Part shown: positions 47,843 to 59,800 of the stretch, one piece after another
How the letters are laid out: every line of letters starts with the position of its first letter
Numbering within the stretch: the first letter of the stretch is position 1
Origin: Saposhnikovia divaricata
Lineage: Eukaryota > Streptophyta > Magnoliopsida > Apiales > Apiaceae
Reading direction: 5' to 3'
Length of the DNA: 64,000 nt
Assembly (NCBI GenBank): GCA_036435485.1
Contig: CM071597.1
Location: 54,605,881 to 54,669,880 of the forward strand
Notes under the pieces: generated by a model
Told to the model about the DNA's origin: nothing
The model's input: the letters and a program-made list of their open reading frames with translations, nothing else
Database searches by the model: none
Position numbers and translations under genes: made by a program

Positions 47843-50715
47843 TGTAACATTCATAATATTTAGAAGCGGATATATAAGTAAAATAAGAAGTTATAATAAT
47901 AATAGGTTCCAGTTTGATGCATTTCCATCGTTAAATTAGAAATTTTGTGTAATATTAAATGTTACGTGTTTAATTGTTTAATTGTACGTACTATTAAAAT
48001 GATTGTAGATTCGAATTTCTAAAAAGGTATGATTCGATTATTTTATATAAGGTTAGTATTTTAATTAAATAAACGATACGTGTTAATGTGTTTTATTCGT
48101 TTCTTGAATTTTTGGATTTTTAAAGTATCGCATTTTGAAATTATTTTAAACGACACGAAAGTTACGTTACGGATATATTTTTATCGTTTAAATAAATTTT
48201 ACGAAACGAAAATAGAAATTACGGGTATTAATTTTTAAATAATATAAATAGCGAAAGTTTATTCGTTATTTCATAACCAAGGTACGTTTCTAAAATTTTT
48301 ACTCCCTAAATTCTATTTTCTCTCTCTAATTAACACACACACTCACGCACACACACTCACACACGCGGTTACACACACAAACACACACTGTTAAATTTTT
48401 TTAAAAAAAATTTGATTCTAGAAACTGTTTTAATCCTGCATGCAACTGAAGATATAGATTCCTTATGTTTCTAGCTTCGTTTTAAGCTATCAATCGATGT
48501 AAACCATGACCGGATTGTTAAGTTTTTGAAAAACCCATTTTTAAAAATTTTGATCGGTTTTTAGTTTAGATGATTGTTTGTTAATTTTGATGTTAGATTC
48601 ATGTTTAGGATGTTGTTTGGAGTCGAATCATGTATTTACTTGTTAGAATCGATCATTGTTTGAGTCGCCGGAAAATTTCTGTCGAACTTTGTTTAATTTA
48701 TTTCCGACTTGTTCTTGATTGTTTCTTGATTCTGAATTGATTGTTAGGTTGCTAGATGATTGTAGTATAGTATATATTTATTTCAGAATTTTCTGTGAAG
48801 TTTGAAAATTTGACCAAAAATTTAGTTTTGGCCGGAATTTTGTTTCGGTACGTTTTTGGTAAAAACTGACATTGCCATTGTGTTTAGAACGTGTTTTGGA
48901 GTCAAAATATGTGTTCTGGGAATTTTTCTGGGTGATTTTAGTGTCGCCGGAATTTGGCCGGCGGCGGCGGTGGCACGGCGGCCGGCGCCAGAATCTGCCA
49001 TTGCCGTCTCCGAGCATTCATCGTGTTCTTCGTGTTCTTCACGAGGGAGACGATGAACAGTATGAGTTTGATCTTCTTTCCCAGGTGGGGAAGAAGATGA
49101 ATAGTGTTTTGGGTTAAAATTTTATTTTTAATATTTTATTTTTCTAAAAAAATCAGAAAAATACTTTTATTTAACTATTTAATTATTATTTGAGTTATTT
49201 AATTATTTAAATGATTAATATTTGTTATTTATTTAATTCGAAATTTTATTTATTTATTTATTTATTTATTATTTATTATTTATTTATTTCGAAAAATATT
49301 TATTTAATTAATAATTTATTTAAATTTAATTTCAAAAATAATTTTTAATTATTTATTTATTTAAAGTAAATATTTTACTTTACTTTAAATCAAATTTACG
49401 AAAATTATTTATTTTATTTTAAGTTAGTTAAGTTTTGTTTAAATAGGAATTGATTTTATTTATTGATTAATTTAAATGAAATTAATTAGAATTTGAATTA
49501 AAATTCAGATTTTAATCATTTTATTTATCTTAAGTAATATTTAGAATTTATTTATAAATTAGATAAAAATTTACTTTAACTTAAATTAAAATTTCATAAT
49601 TTATGAATAATTATTTATATTATTTTAAATTAGGAGATTAATCCTAAAAATCTAAATTTTAGTTAAAAATGGGATAAAAATTTATTTACGGCCCTAATAA
49701 AATAAAATAAAAAAAATTCTTAAAAGTTATTCTATTAATTAAACACGTATTATAATACGCTGATAATATTTGTTAATTATTTTTTTTATTAAAGACATTT
49801 ATAAATGTCGAACCAATTATTGTTTTTCGAGTCAAATAACTGTTTATAGTTGAGTTAAATTATTTTAACTGATACCTGCTATGTGTTATTATGATTAAAT
49901 CGAGTCAATTAAATTTGTATAACATTATATGCTATGTGTTAGGATAATTTAATTTTTAATATGTCAACTTTAGTGACCTAAACGTTATATTCTTTACTGA
50001 TAGGATCTAGTAGACACGAAGGGTAGCTAGCTTTGGATCTCCTTGAGTTACACGTCTAGATTCTACTCTTAAGGCAAGTTTCCCTATCCATACTCCTTTA
50101 TTCACAATATGTCTTTACTTTAAATTTTAAGCGGAATGTTTTATTTAAAAACTCGTAATTTTACAAAAACTTGTTAAGTAATTTAATCGATTTTACTACT
50201 TCCAATTTCTGTTAAAGCATGTGAAATTTATTATTGAGCATATGTATAACCTGTTTAAAAGATTATATTGATTTGGTGGTATTACTACCCAATTATTTTG
50301 AAATGTTGTTCCTACGATATATGTTAGGAATGAAATTATAGAGATGCTTATCCCTTGATCTCTAGACAAAATGTTTTGTTTTAATATTTGAATATGTTTA
50401 GCGTAAGAGGCCGGTTGCAGGTCCAGCTTTTATTTGAGATGTACCAATGCCAATCAGTGTCATTTTAAGGCCAATAGCAATAAGTGCCATCAGGATCCAT
50501 ATTTTTATAGCCTGTACATCATGTGTGCATGGTTTTTGGGTTAAGCGGGACTGATCATCAGCTTAACTCTTGCAACTGTTGATATTCCACATATTACTTA
50601 AGGGAAATTTTTTTTAAGTTTTAGCAGAAAATATTGTTGCTTTAAATAAAAGATACTGTTACAAAAATTTAACTCTGTTGCTATAGATATATCATTTCTT
50701 TTACAGGGATTGGTG

Positions 50716-50723
50716 TATATATA
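50716..50723 (+). promoter_or_regulatory. TATA box of the Tekay-like LTR
   Basis: TATATATA, 71 nt upstream of the first ATG (50794). The expected transcription start near 50745-50750 would leave a leader of about 45 nt. The same arrangement is at 59711 in the 3' LTR. Confidence 0.6.
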
Positions 50724-50793
50724 GTGTTAAATATTTTCATATACTTGCTGAGCGTCTTCGCTCACTCTTGCAAAAACTATTTTACTTTTTCAG

Positions 50794-50865
50794 ATGGCTC
50801 GTACTTACCAAACCACCCGTAAGCAGACTTCAGGCCGGTATAGATACCCTGTGTTTCCCATCCAG
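50794..50865 (+). CDS. First exon of a predicted LTR-encoded protein; histone H3 tail-like
   Basis: First ATG after the predicted start site, with an in-frame TGA upstream at 50749. 24 codons begin MARTYQTTRKQTSG and end in PVFPIQ, then CAG|GTGTG, a good donor, in phase 0. Histone H3 starts MARTKQTARKSTGG: 10 of 14 positions agree, including R2, T3, Q5, T6, R8, K9 and T11 (counting without Met); K4 is replaced by Tyr. The DNA also resembles plant H3 genes (ATGGCTCGTACT, CGTAAG). An acceptor at 51337-51338 continues the frame into 51339-51860. Unspliced, the ORF would stop after 31 residues. The match is seen directly; expression, splicing and function are inference. Confidence 0.6.
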
Positions 50866-51134
50866 GTGTGCCGTACTTTTAGTTATTAAGTTATGTAATA
50901 ACTAGTTGAAGAATTTAAATCCGAATTCACGTTGTAATATCATCTAGACATTTGGTTATCAGGAATTCTCTTCTCGAAGATGTACTGATAGCGTAAGATA
51001 TTGTAATAACTTTTGTTTAAGTAGTATTGTTTTGATGCCATGAACTGTTGACGGTCCTACCTTGTGGGGTCGTGTTAGTCTTTATTTATTATTCTATTAT
51101 TTAAGTGGCACCGGGTTTCCGGGGCGTCACAAGT

Positions 51135-51146
51135 TGGTATCAGAGC
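51135..51146 (+). other. Primer binding site of the Tekay-like element
   Basis: TGGTATCAGAGC three bases after the LTR end, matching initiator tRNA-Met. It lies inside the predicted intron 50866-51338, so a spliced RNA would lose it and would not be reverse transcribed. Confidence 0.9.
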
Positions 51147-51338
51147 AACAGTTTTGGCAAATAAAAACAATAATAGGAAAATTGAATATAAGATAAGGAT
51201 AGACAGATATAGATAGTGTAGTCACGATTAATCAAACTCACAACGGGTTTGAGTTGAGATCGCTGGAGTCAATCTTAACTAATTAATATTATTATGATAA
51301 GCTACTAATTAGAACTTATGGATATTATGTAATTGCAG

Positions 51339-51860
51339 TTTCCTGAGACACCTAGTGGCAGTTCGAGTTCTGGTGGATCGACAGAGTCTCTATCTAGTGT
51401 TGAGATTATTGAGATATCGAGTGACTCTGATGGAGAGATTGAGATCATTGATGTTGAGAGTGATACTGAGTCCGAGATGGAGACCCCTGGAGAGGAGGAT
51501 GATCCTTCCATGGAGATTAGTGATGAGTCTGAGCACCCAGTGTCAGCTCCAGTTGAGCCAGAGTACCCAGTTCCAGTTTCTCCTGAGATAGATACCGCTT
51601 ATGGACCTTTAGCTATCATACCAGCTCCTATTCCTATGCCAGTACCCTTGAGGGCGATTCCCGCATCTTTTGTATCCCCAGTTGCTTCAGCCCCCTCTGC
51701 TTGTTCTGTGTCACCTCCTGAGATGAGAGGACCCGCTCCTGTTCCATATTATGTTTTTGCTGACATGGCTAAGGAAAGAGATTTCCTGCTTGGTCAGAAT
51801 AGAGAGTTGATGCAGATGTTTGACCCTACTGAGGCCAGTTCCCGTGCTCCCCAGGAGTGA
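51339..51860 (+). CDS. Second exon: SIM-containing acidic/Pro-rich ORF before gag
   Basis: 173 codons plus TGA, open in the frame set by the upstream exon. The acceptor TGTAATTGCAG is preceded by TACTAAT (51303) as a candidate branch site. There is no ATG near the 5' end of the frame, so it makes sense only as a spliced exon. Content: Ser/Gly start, then VEIIEISSDSD and IEIIDVESDTESE, two hydrophobic-acidic patches of the SUMO-interacting type, an acidic stretch, a Pro/Val-rich middle (IIPAPIPMPVP), and a short helical end (MAKERDFLLGQNRELMQMF). Gag starts 436 nt later in its own frame. Not a known retrotransposon domain. Confidence 0.55.
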   Translation, partial: FPETPSGSSSSGGSTESLSSVEIIEISSDSDGEIEIIDVESDTESEMETPGEEDDPSMEISDESEHPVSAPVEPEYPVPVSPEIDTAYGPLAIIPAPIPMPVPLRAIPASFVSPVASAPSACSVSPPEMRGPAPVPYYVFADMAKERDFLLGQNRELMQMFDPTEASSRAPQE

Positions 51861-52296
51861 TTACTTAGATCCTGATCTTTTGGACTTAGATGTTTCTCTA
51901 GTATATGTATAGGCCATATGTTGTATTTTGATGTAGTTGATGCCAGGTTATGTAGTTAGACCTTACGGGTCAGTCTTTTGGATTGTATATCAGATGTTTG
52001 TATCTGCTGTTGGTTGGGCCATCTTGTTTGACTTAGATGTTGTTTTGTGGAAACCATGGATTACCAAGAATGTTCTTATGTTATATAAGCTTTTGGTTTA
52101 GTGGATATACTTTCTCAGTTATGGATTAGTTTTATTTCTAGTTTCAGTATCTAGATTTCCTTGTTTGCAAAATCTTATAATAACAAACAAATTTACAAAA
52201 TTTAATGACAGATGAAGATCTACCTTGTAAGTTTATAAAGAATCTGTTATTAAAGGTGTTCTTCTAAAAAGAAATTGTTTGTTTATTATTAGAACA

Positions 52297-53193
52297 ATGC
52301 CTCCAAAGAAAAATACTACTACTGCTGGAAATAGAAATAATCAGATGGATCCAGTTTTAGCTCGGATGATGGATATGATGCAACAGCAGAACGATACAAT
52401 TGCTCAGCAGCAGCAGCAAATGCAATTACAACTTCAGCAACAACAACATCATGTAAATCCCGCTGTTACCTTCAAATCATTTCAATCTGTTAAGCCGCCA
52501 GAGTTCAAGGGTTCAGATGATCCGATTGAGGCTAGGACTTGGCTGAAAGAGATAGAGAAAGGGTTTGAGCTAGTAAAGGTAGGGGAAAATCAGAAAACGG
52601 TTTTCGCCAGTTACTTTCTGAAGAATGAAGCAAATTATTGGTGGGATTCAGTTAAAGCTTTGGAAGAAGAGGAGAATATTACGTGGGAAAGATTTACAGA
52701 GTTGTTTTTGGAGAAATACTATCCCCGTTATATGAAAAGTAGGATGGAGTTGGAGTTCTTAGAATTGAAGCAAGGTGATAAGAGTGTAGCAGAGTATGAG
52801 ACCAGATTCACAGAATTATCTAGATTTGTGCCAGAGTATGTGAATACGGATGAAAAGAGGGCAATGAGATTCCAGCAAGGATTGAAGGCTTGGATAAAAG
52901 GAAAATTGGCAATATTGGAATTGACTACTTATGCAGGAGTAGTACAGAAGGCTATGATTGCCGAAGGAGAAAGTAATGCACAACAGAGAGAGAAGGATGG
53001 GCTTAAGAGGAAGTTTGAGGTTACTGAGACTACAAGTCATTATGCAAGAAATCATCAGACAGCTCCTAATAGGAAACCAGGATTTCAGCAAGGAAGGAAT
53101 ATGAATTATAAGAAGCCAGAAACAAGGAATGTTCCCCAGAATACTCAAGGAAGTCGTTTCCAGAATAATAATCAGCAGAGACCACCATTATAA
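52297..53193 (+). pseudogene. Gag of the Tekay-like element, ended by a premature stop
   Basis: ATG at 52297 (MPPKKNTTT). A Gln-rich N-terminus (QQQNDTIAQQQQQMQLQLQQ) leads to the retrotrans_gag domain (PPEFKGSDDPIEARTWLKEI, YFLKNEANYWWDSV, ELFLEKYYPRYMK, EFLELKQGDKSVAEYE), about residues 60-220, and a basic tail. TAA at 53191-53193 breaks what would be one gag-pol frame; the zinc knuckles follow directly in the same frame. Tekay gag-pol is normally a single polyprotein. Confidence 0.9.
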
Positions 53194-55554
53194 AGATGCA
53201 GGGATTGTAATCAGAATCATGTTCCAGGAAAGTTCAAGGTCAACATTACTTGTTATAAGTGTGGAGATAAGGGACATTTTGCAAATGAGTGCAGTGGTCA
53301 GAAGGTGGGAAATAAGTGCTTTAAGTGTGGAAAGACTGGACATATTACAAAGGATTGCAAGGTTCCTATGGCAGCAAACAATATGATGAAAGCAAACCAA
53401 CAGCCGACTGCAAGGACATACAACATGTCAAGGAAAGATGCCGGTAAAAGCAAGGATGTAGTCACAGGTACATTTCCTGTCAATACAGTGGATGCTAAAG
53501 TTTTATTTGATTCTGGTGCAAGTAAATCTTTCGTGTCTAAGGAATTTTTGTTTAAAACGAAGTGGAAAGTTGAATTTTTGGATGAGATTTTAACGATAGA
53601 AACAGCTGATCAACATAAAGTGTTAGTAAATCAAGTTTGTCCCCGGTGTGTCATAGATATACTAGGACATTTATTTTCTGCCGATTTAATACCTTTTGAG
53701 TTAGGAGAATTTGACGTAATCCTAGGAATGGATTGGCTAGCATCTTATAACGCTCAGATAGATTGTAAGAAGAAGAGAGTAACGTTGCAAACTCCAGAAG
53801 GCGTAGAAGTTATTTTCCAAGGACAATTGCAACACAAGAAATTTTTAACTATAATGCAAGCTAAGAAACTGATGCGTAAAGGATGTGAGGCTTATTTGGC
53901 TCACATAAGAGACTTGGAGAAGGAAGCTCCTAAGATAGAAGAAATTCAAGTGGTGAACGAATTCCAAGATGTGTTTCCAGATGAACTTCCAGGATTGCCT
54001 CCAGACAGAGAAATAGAGTTCAGCATTGATTTAGCTCCTGGCACAGAACCAGTTTCGAAGGCTCCGTATCGGATGGCACCAGTAGAACTTAAAGAGTTGG
54101 CAATACAACTGTCAGATCTGTTGGAAAAAGGAGTAATCAGACCCAGTACATCCCCGTGGGGTGCACCAGTGTTGTTCGTAAAGAAGAAGGATGGTAGCAT
54201 GAGGCTATGCATTGATTATAGGGAATTGAACAAGTTAACTATCAAGAACAGATATCCTTTACCGAGAATAGATGATTTGTTTGACCAATTGAAGGATGCC
54301 GAGTATTTTTCAAAGATTGATTTACGTACAGGTTACCACCAATTAAAAGTGAAGACGGAGGATATTCCCAAGACGGCATTTAGAACCAGATATGGGCATT
54401 ATGAGTTTCTAGTAATGGCTTTTGGATTAACAAATGCGCCCGCAGCTTTTATGGATTTGATGAATAGAGTGTTCAAGAAGTATTTGGACAAATGTGTGAT
54501 AGTATTTATTGATGACATCTTGATCTATTCACGGACAGCAGAAGATCACGCACAACATCTAAGGATTTCACTAGAGATTCTAAGGAAAGAAAGATTATAT
54601 GCAAAGTTCTCGAAGTGCGAATTTTGGTTAAGAGAAGTACAGTTTCTTGGACATGTGGTTGGTAAAGATGGAATTAAAGTAGATCCAACTAAGATTGAGG
54701 CAGTAATGAATTGGGAGCGACCAAGGACACCAACTGAGGTAAGAAGTTTCATGGGATTGGCAGGTTATTATAGAAGATTTGTAAAAGATTTTTCCAAGAT
54801 AGCCACTCTTTTGACTAAACTTACTCGAAAGAATCAGTTTGAATGGAATGAGAAGTGCGAAGAAAGTTTTCAGGAACTGGAAAAGAAATTGGTAACTGCT
54901 CCAGTTTTAGCATTACCAGATGAACAAGGGAATTTTGTGATCTACAGTGACGCATCTCAACGAGGATTGGGGTGTGTATTAATGCAACATGGGAAGGTGA
55001 TTGCGTATGCTTCAAGGCAATTGAAAGAACACGAGCAAAAATACCCAACACATGATTTGGAGTTAGCTGCGATAGTTTTTGCACTCAAGCTTTGGAGACA
55101 TTATTTGTATGGAGAAAAGTGCGAGATTTTCACAGACCACAAGAGCTTAAGGTATATATTCACTCAGAAAGAGTTAAACATGAGACAACGAAGATGGTTA
55201 GAATTGATCAAGGACTACGATTGCAGTATCAACTATCATCCAGGGAAGGCTAATGTTGTAGCGGATGCATTGAGCCGGAAAGAAAGACTGAATTTGCTAA
55301 CGATACAAGAAAAGTTACAAGTGGAATTTGAGAAAATGGAAATTGATATACGAATGCCTGATTCAGCCAATGAGATGTTATATACGATGACGTTTCAGCC
55401 AGAGTTGTTGGAAAAGATTAGGAAATGTCAAGAAGAAGTGATGAACCAGAATACTGAAAGTCTAACAGGCGAGGAATTGAGTAGCCAAAAGGATGATAGA
55501 GGAATCTTACGTTTTTCCTCGAGAATTTGGGTGCCGAACGTACAGGAATTGTAA
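53194..55554 (+). pseudogene. Zinc knuckles, protease, RT and RNase H of the Tekay-like element
   Basis: Same frame as gag. Two CCHC knuckles, CYKCGDKGHFANEC and CFKCGKTGHITKDC (53250-53360). Protease active site LFDSGASKSFVS (about 53506). RT with MRLCIDYRELNKLT, KIDLRTGYHQL, FGLTNAPAAFMDLMN and the catalytic FIDD at 54505-54516. RNase H with IYSDASQRGLG, DLELAAIVFALK, FTDHKSL and the HPGKANVVADALSR block. All catalytic motifs look intact. The frame ends at a TAA at 55552-55554, just before the integrase zinc finger, in a position where relatives have a coding triplet. Confidence 0.93.
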
Positions 55555-56822
55555 GATGAGATTTTACATGAAGCACATAATTCAAAGTTTTCAATTCACC
55601 CCGGAAGTACGAAGATGTATCGAGATTTAAAAGAAAATTATTGGTGGCCGGATATGAAAAGGGAAGTAGCAGAATGGGTCAGTAAGTGTTATACATGTCA
55701 AAGAGTAAAAGCAGAACATCAGAGACCCAGTGGTTTGTTACAACCATTGGAAATTCCCGAATGGAAATGGGAACAGATTGCCTTGGATTTTGTAGTAGGT
55801 CTACCAAAGACAAGAGCGAACCACGATGCAATTTGGGTTGTCATAGATCGATTAACGAAATCAGCGCATTTTCTTCCAATCAATGAAAGGTTTTCAATGG
55901 ATAAATTGGTCAAACTTTATCTCAAAGAAATTATAATGCGTCATGGAGTTCCAGTATCAATCGTGTCAGATCGAGACCCAAGGTTTAACTCAAGATTTTG
56001 GAGAAAATTTCAAGAAAGTTTAGGAACCAAGTTAAACATGAGCACTGCATATCATCCTCAGACAGATGGACAGAGCGAAAGAACCATTCAAACAATTGAA
56101 GATATGCTTCGGGTGTGTGCAGTGGATTTTGAAGGAAATTGGGATGACCATTTACCTATGGTAGAATTCTCGTACAATAATAGTTATCACGCAAGTATTG
56201 GCATGCCTCCTTATGAAGCTTTGTATGGAAGACGTTGTCGATCTCCAGTATATTGGGATGAAGTTGGCGAACGAAAAATTTTGGGTCCGGAGATAATTCA
56301 GCAAACTAAAGAATCAATAGAGCTTATTCGAAAAAGGATCCAAGCTGCTCAGAACAGACAAAGAAAATATGCAGATTTAAAAAGGAAGGATATGGAATTT
56401 CAGATAGGAGAGCCAGTGCTGTTGAAAGTATCACCTTGGAAAGGTTTAACCAGATTCGGGAAGAAGGGAAAACTTAGCCCCAGATTTATTGGACCATTTG
56501 AGATTTTAGGACGCGTGGGAAGAGTTGCTTATGAGTTGGCATTACCCCCATCCATGCGCCATATCCACAACATTTTCCATGTATCTTTGCTTAAGAGATA
56601 TACACCTGATTCTAGGCATGTTATAGAGCATGAGCCAGTAGAAATTCAACAAGACTTATCCTATGTCGAGATGCCAGTGCGTATATTAGATCGCCGAGAG
56701 AAGGTTCTAAGAAATAAGACAGTGGCGTTAGTGAGGATTTTGTGGAGGATCCCAAGGTCGAAGAGTCAACTTGGGAGCTTGAAAGCGAAATGCTGGAAAA
56801 GTATCCTCATCTATTTTCTTAA
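55555..56822 (+). pseudogene. Integrase and frame-shifted chromodomain of the Tekay-like element
   Basis: In frame with the RT part. Zinc finger HEAHNSKFSIHPG ... CYTCQRVKAEHQ. Core with Asp in IALDFVVGLP, Asp in SDRDPRFNS and Glu in TDGQSERTIQ. GPY/F module IGPFEILGRVGRVAYEL. Then a stretch (VRILDRREKVLRNKTVALVR) that begins a chromodomain-like tail. A one-base deletion near 56748 shifts the frame; the other frame keeps a STWELESEM motif typical of the CHDCR-type chromodomain of Tekay elements and stops at 56820-56822. Chromodomains in chromovirus integrases are known to steer integration to H3K9-methylated chromatin. Confidence 0.9.
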
Positions 56823-56850
56823 GGTAAATTCTGAGGACAGAATTCTTTTA

Positions 56851-56862
56851 AGGGGGGGAGGC
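56851..56862 (+). other. Polypurine tract of the Tekay-like element
   Basis: AGGGGGGGAGGC immediately before the 3' LTR start TGTAACATTC. Confidence 0.9.
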
Positions 56863-59800
56863 TGTAACATTCGTAATATTTAGAAGCGGATATATAAGTA
56901 AAATAAGAAGTTATAATAATAATAGGTTCCAGTTTGATGCATTTCCATCGTTAAATTAGAAATTTTTTGTAATATTAAATGTTCGTGTATAATTGTTTAA
57001 TTGTACGTACTATTAAAATGATTGTAGATTCGAATTTCTAAAAAGGTATGATTTGATTATTTTATATAAGGTTAGTATTTTAATTAAATAAACGATACGT
57101 GTTAATGTGTTTTATTCGTTTCTTGAATTTTTGGATTTTTAAAGTATCGCATTTTGAAATTATTTTAAACGACACGAAAGTTACGTTACGGATATATTTT
57201 TATCGTTTAAATAAATTTTACGAAACGAAAATAGAAATTACGGGTATTAATTTTTAAATAATATAAATAGCGAAAGTTTATTCGTTATTTCATAACCAAG
57301 GTACGTTTCTAAAATTTTTACTCCCTAAATTCTATTTTCTCTCTCTAATTAACACACACACTCACGCACACACACTCACACACGCGGTTACACACACAAA
57401 CACACACTGTTAATTTTTTTTTTAAAAAATTGATTCTAGAAACTGTTTTAATCCTGCATGCAACTGAAGATATAGATTCCTTATGTTTCTAGCTTCGTTT
57501 TAAGCTATCAATCGATGTAAACCATGACCGGATTGTTAAGTTTTTGAAAAACCCATTTTTAAAAATTTTGATCGGTTTTTAGTTTAGATGATTGTTTGTT
57601 AATTTTGATGTTAGATTCATGTTTAGGATGTTGTTTGGAGTCGAATCATGTATTTACTTGTTAGAATCGATCATTGTTTGAGTCGCCGGAAAATTTTTGT
57701 CGAACTTTGTTTAATTTATTTCCGACTTGTTCTTGATTGTTTCTTGATTCTGAATTGATTGTTAGGTTGCTAGATGATTGTAGTATAGTATATATTTATT
57801 TCACAATTTTCTGTGAAGTTTGAAAATTTGACCAAAAATTTAGTTTTGGCCGGAATTTTGTTTCGGTACGTTTTTAGTAAAAACTGGCAGTGCCATTTTG
57901 TTTAGAACGTGTTTTGGAGTCAAAATATGTGTTCTGGGAATTTTTCTGGGTGATTTTAGTGTCGCCGGAATTTGGCCGGCGGTGGCACGGCGGCCGGCGC
58001 CGGAATCTGCCACTGCCGTCTCCGAGCATTCATCGTGTTCTTCGTGTTCTTCACGAGGGAGACGATGAACAGTATGAGTTTGATCTTCTTTCCCAGGTGG
58101 GGAAGAAGATGAATAGTGTTTTGGGTTAAAGTTTTATTTTTAATATTTTATTTTTCTAAAAAAATCAGAAAAATACTTTTATTTAATTATTTAATTATTA
58201 TTTGAGTTATTTAATTATTTAAATGATTAATATTTGTTATTTATTTAATTCGAAATTTTATTTATTTATTTATTTATTATTTATTTTGAAAAATATTTAT
58301 TTAATTAATAATTTATTTAAATTTAATTTCAAAAATAATTTTTAATTATTTATTTATTTAAAGTAAATATTTTACTTTATTTTAAATAAAATTTACGAAA
58401 ATTATTTATTTTATTTTAAGTTAGTTAAGTTTTGTTTAAATAGGAATTGATTTTATGTATTGATTAATTTAAATGAAATTAATTAGAATTTGAATTAAAA
58501 TTCAGATTTTAATCATTTTATTTATCTTAAGTAATATTTAAAATTTATTTATAAATTAGATAAAAATTTACTTTAACTTAAATTAAAATTTCATAATTTA
58601 TGAATAATTATTTATATTATTTTAAATTAGGAGATTAATCCTAAAAATCTAAATTTTAGTTAAAAATGGGATAAAAATTTATTTACGGCCCTAATAAAAT
58701 TAAAAAAAAAATTCTTAAAAGTTATTCTATCAATTAGACACGTATTATAGTACGTTGATAATATTTGTTAATTATTTTTTTTATTAAAGACATTTATAAA
58801 TGTCGAACCAATTATTGTTTTTCGAGTCAAATAACTGTTTATAGTTGAGTTAAATTATTTTAACTGATACCTGCTATGTGTTATTATGATTAAATCGAGT
58901 CAATTAAATTTGTATAACATTATATGCTATGTGTTAGGATAATTTAATTTTTAATATGTCAACTTTAGTGACCTAAACGTTATATTCTTTACTGATAGGA
59001 TCTAGTAGACACGAAGGGTAGCTAGCTTTGGATCTCCCTGAGTTACACGTCTAGATTCTACTCTTAAGGCAAGTTTCCCTATCCATACTCCTTTATTCAC
59101 AATATGTCTTTACTTTAAATTTTAAGCGGAATGTTTTATTTAAAAACTCGTAATTTTACAAAAACTTGTTAAGTAATTCAATCGATTTTACTACTTCCAA
59201 TTTCTGTTAAAGCATGTGAAATTTATTATTGAGCATATGTATAACCTGTTTAATATATTATATTGATTTGGTGGTATTACTACCCAATTATTTTGAAATG
59301 TTGTTCCTACGATATATGTTAGGAATGAAATTATAGAGATGCTTATCCCTTGATCTCTAGACAAAATGTTTTGTTTTAATATGTGAATATGTTTAGCGTA
59401 AGAGGCCGGTTGCAGGTCCAGCTTTTATTTGAGATGTACCAATGCCAATCAGTGTCATCTTAAGGCCAATAGCAATAAGTGCCATCAGGATCCATATTTT
59501 TATAGCCTGTACATCATGTGTGCATGGTTTTTGGGTTAAGCGGGACTGATCAACAGCTTAACTCTTGCAACTGTTGATATTCCACATATTACTTAAGGGA
59601 AAAAAATTTTAAGTTTTAGCAGAAAATATTGTTGCTTTAAATAAAAGATACTGTTACAAAAATTTAACTCTGTTGCTATAGATATATCATTTCTTTTACA
59701 GGGATTGGTGTATATATAGTGTTAAATATTTTCATATACTTGCTGAGCGTCTTCGCTCACTCTTGCAAAAACTATTTTACTTTTTCAGATGGCTCGTACT

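Larger units (their letters stand above)
47843..51131 (+). repeat. 5' LTR of the Tekay-like element
   Basis: Contains a CA-rich microsatellite (about 48330-48390), a GC-rich GGCCGGCGGCGGCGG patch (about 48955), TTTA-rich runs (49200-49340), a TATA box at 50716 and the short histone-tail-like exon at 50794. The 3' LTR lacks six bases of the GGC run and differs by a few other small indels and substitutions. The ORF at about 48872 lies upstream of the TATA box and is not supported as a gene. Confidence 0.95.

Noticed and set aside
48872..49117. ORF of about 80 codons present in both Tekay LTRs (also 57890-58129)
   Set aside because: It lies upstream of the TATA box in U3; its conservation simply reflects LTR identity.
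50794..52300. Splicing of the histone-tail exon directly into gag
   Set aside because: The only nearby AG (52291-52292) is in the wrong phase for the phase-0 donor and would not join the gag frame.
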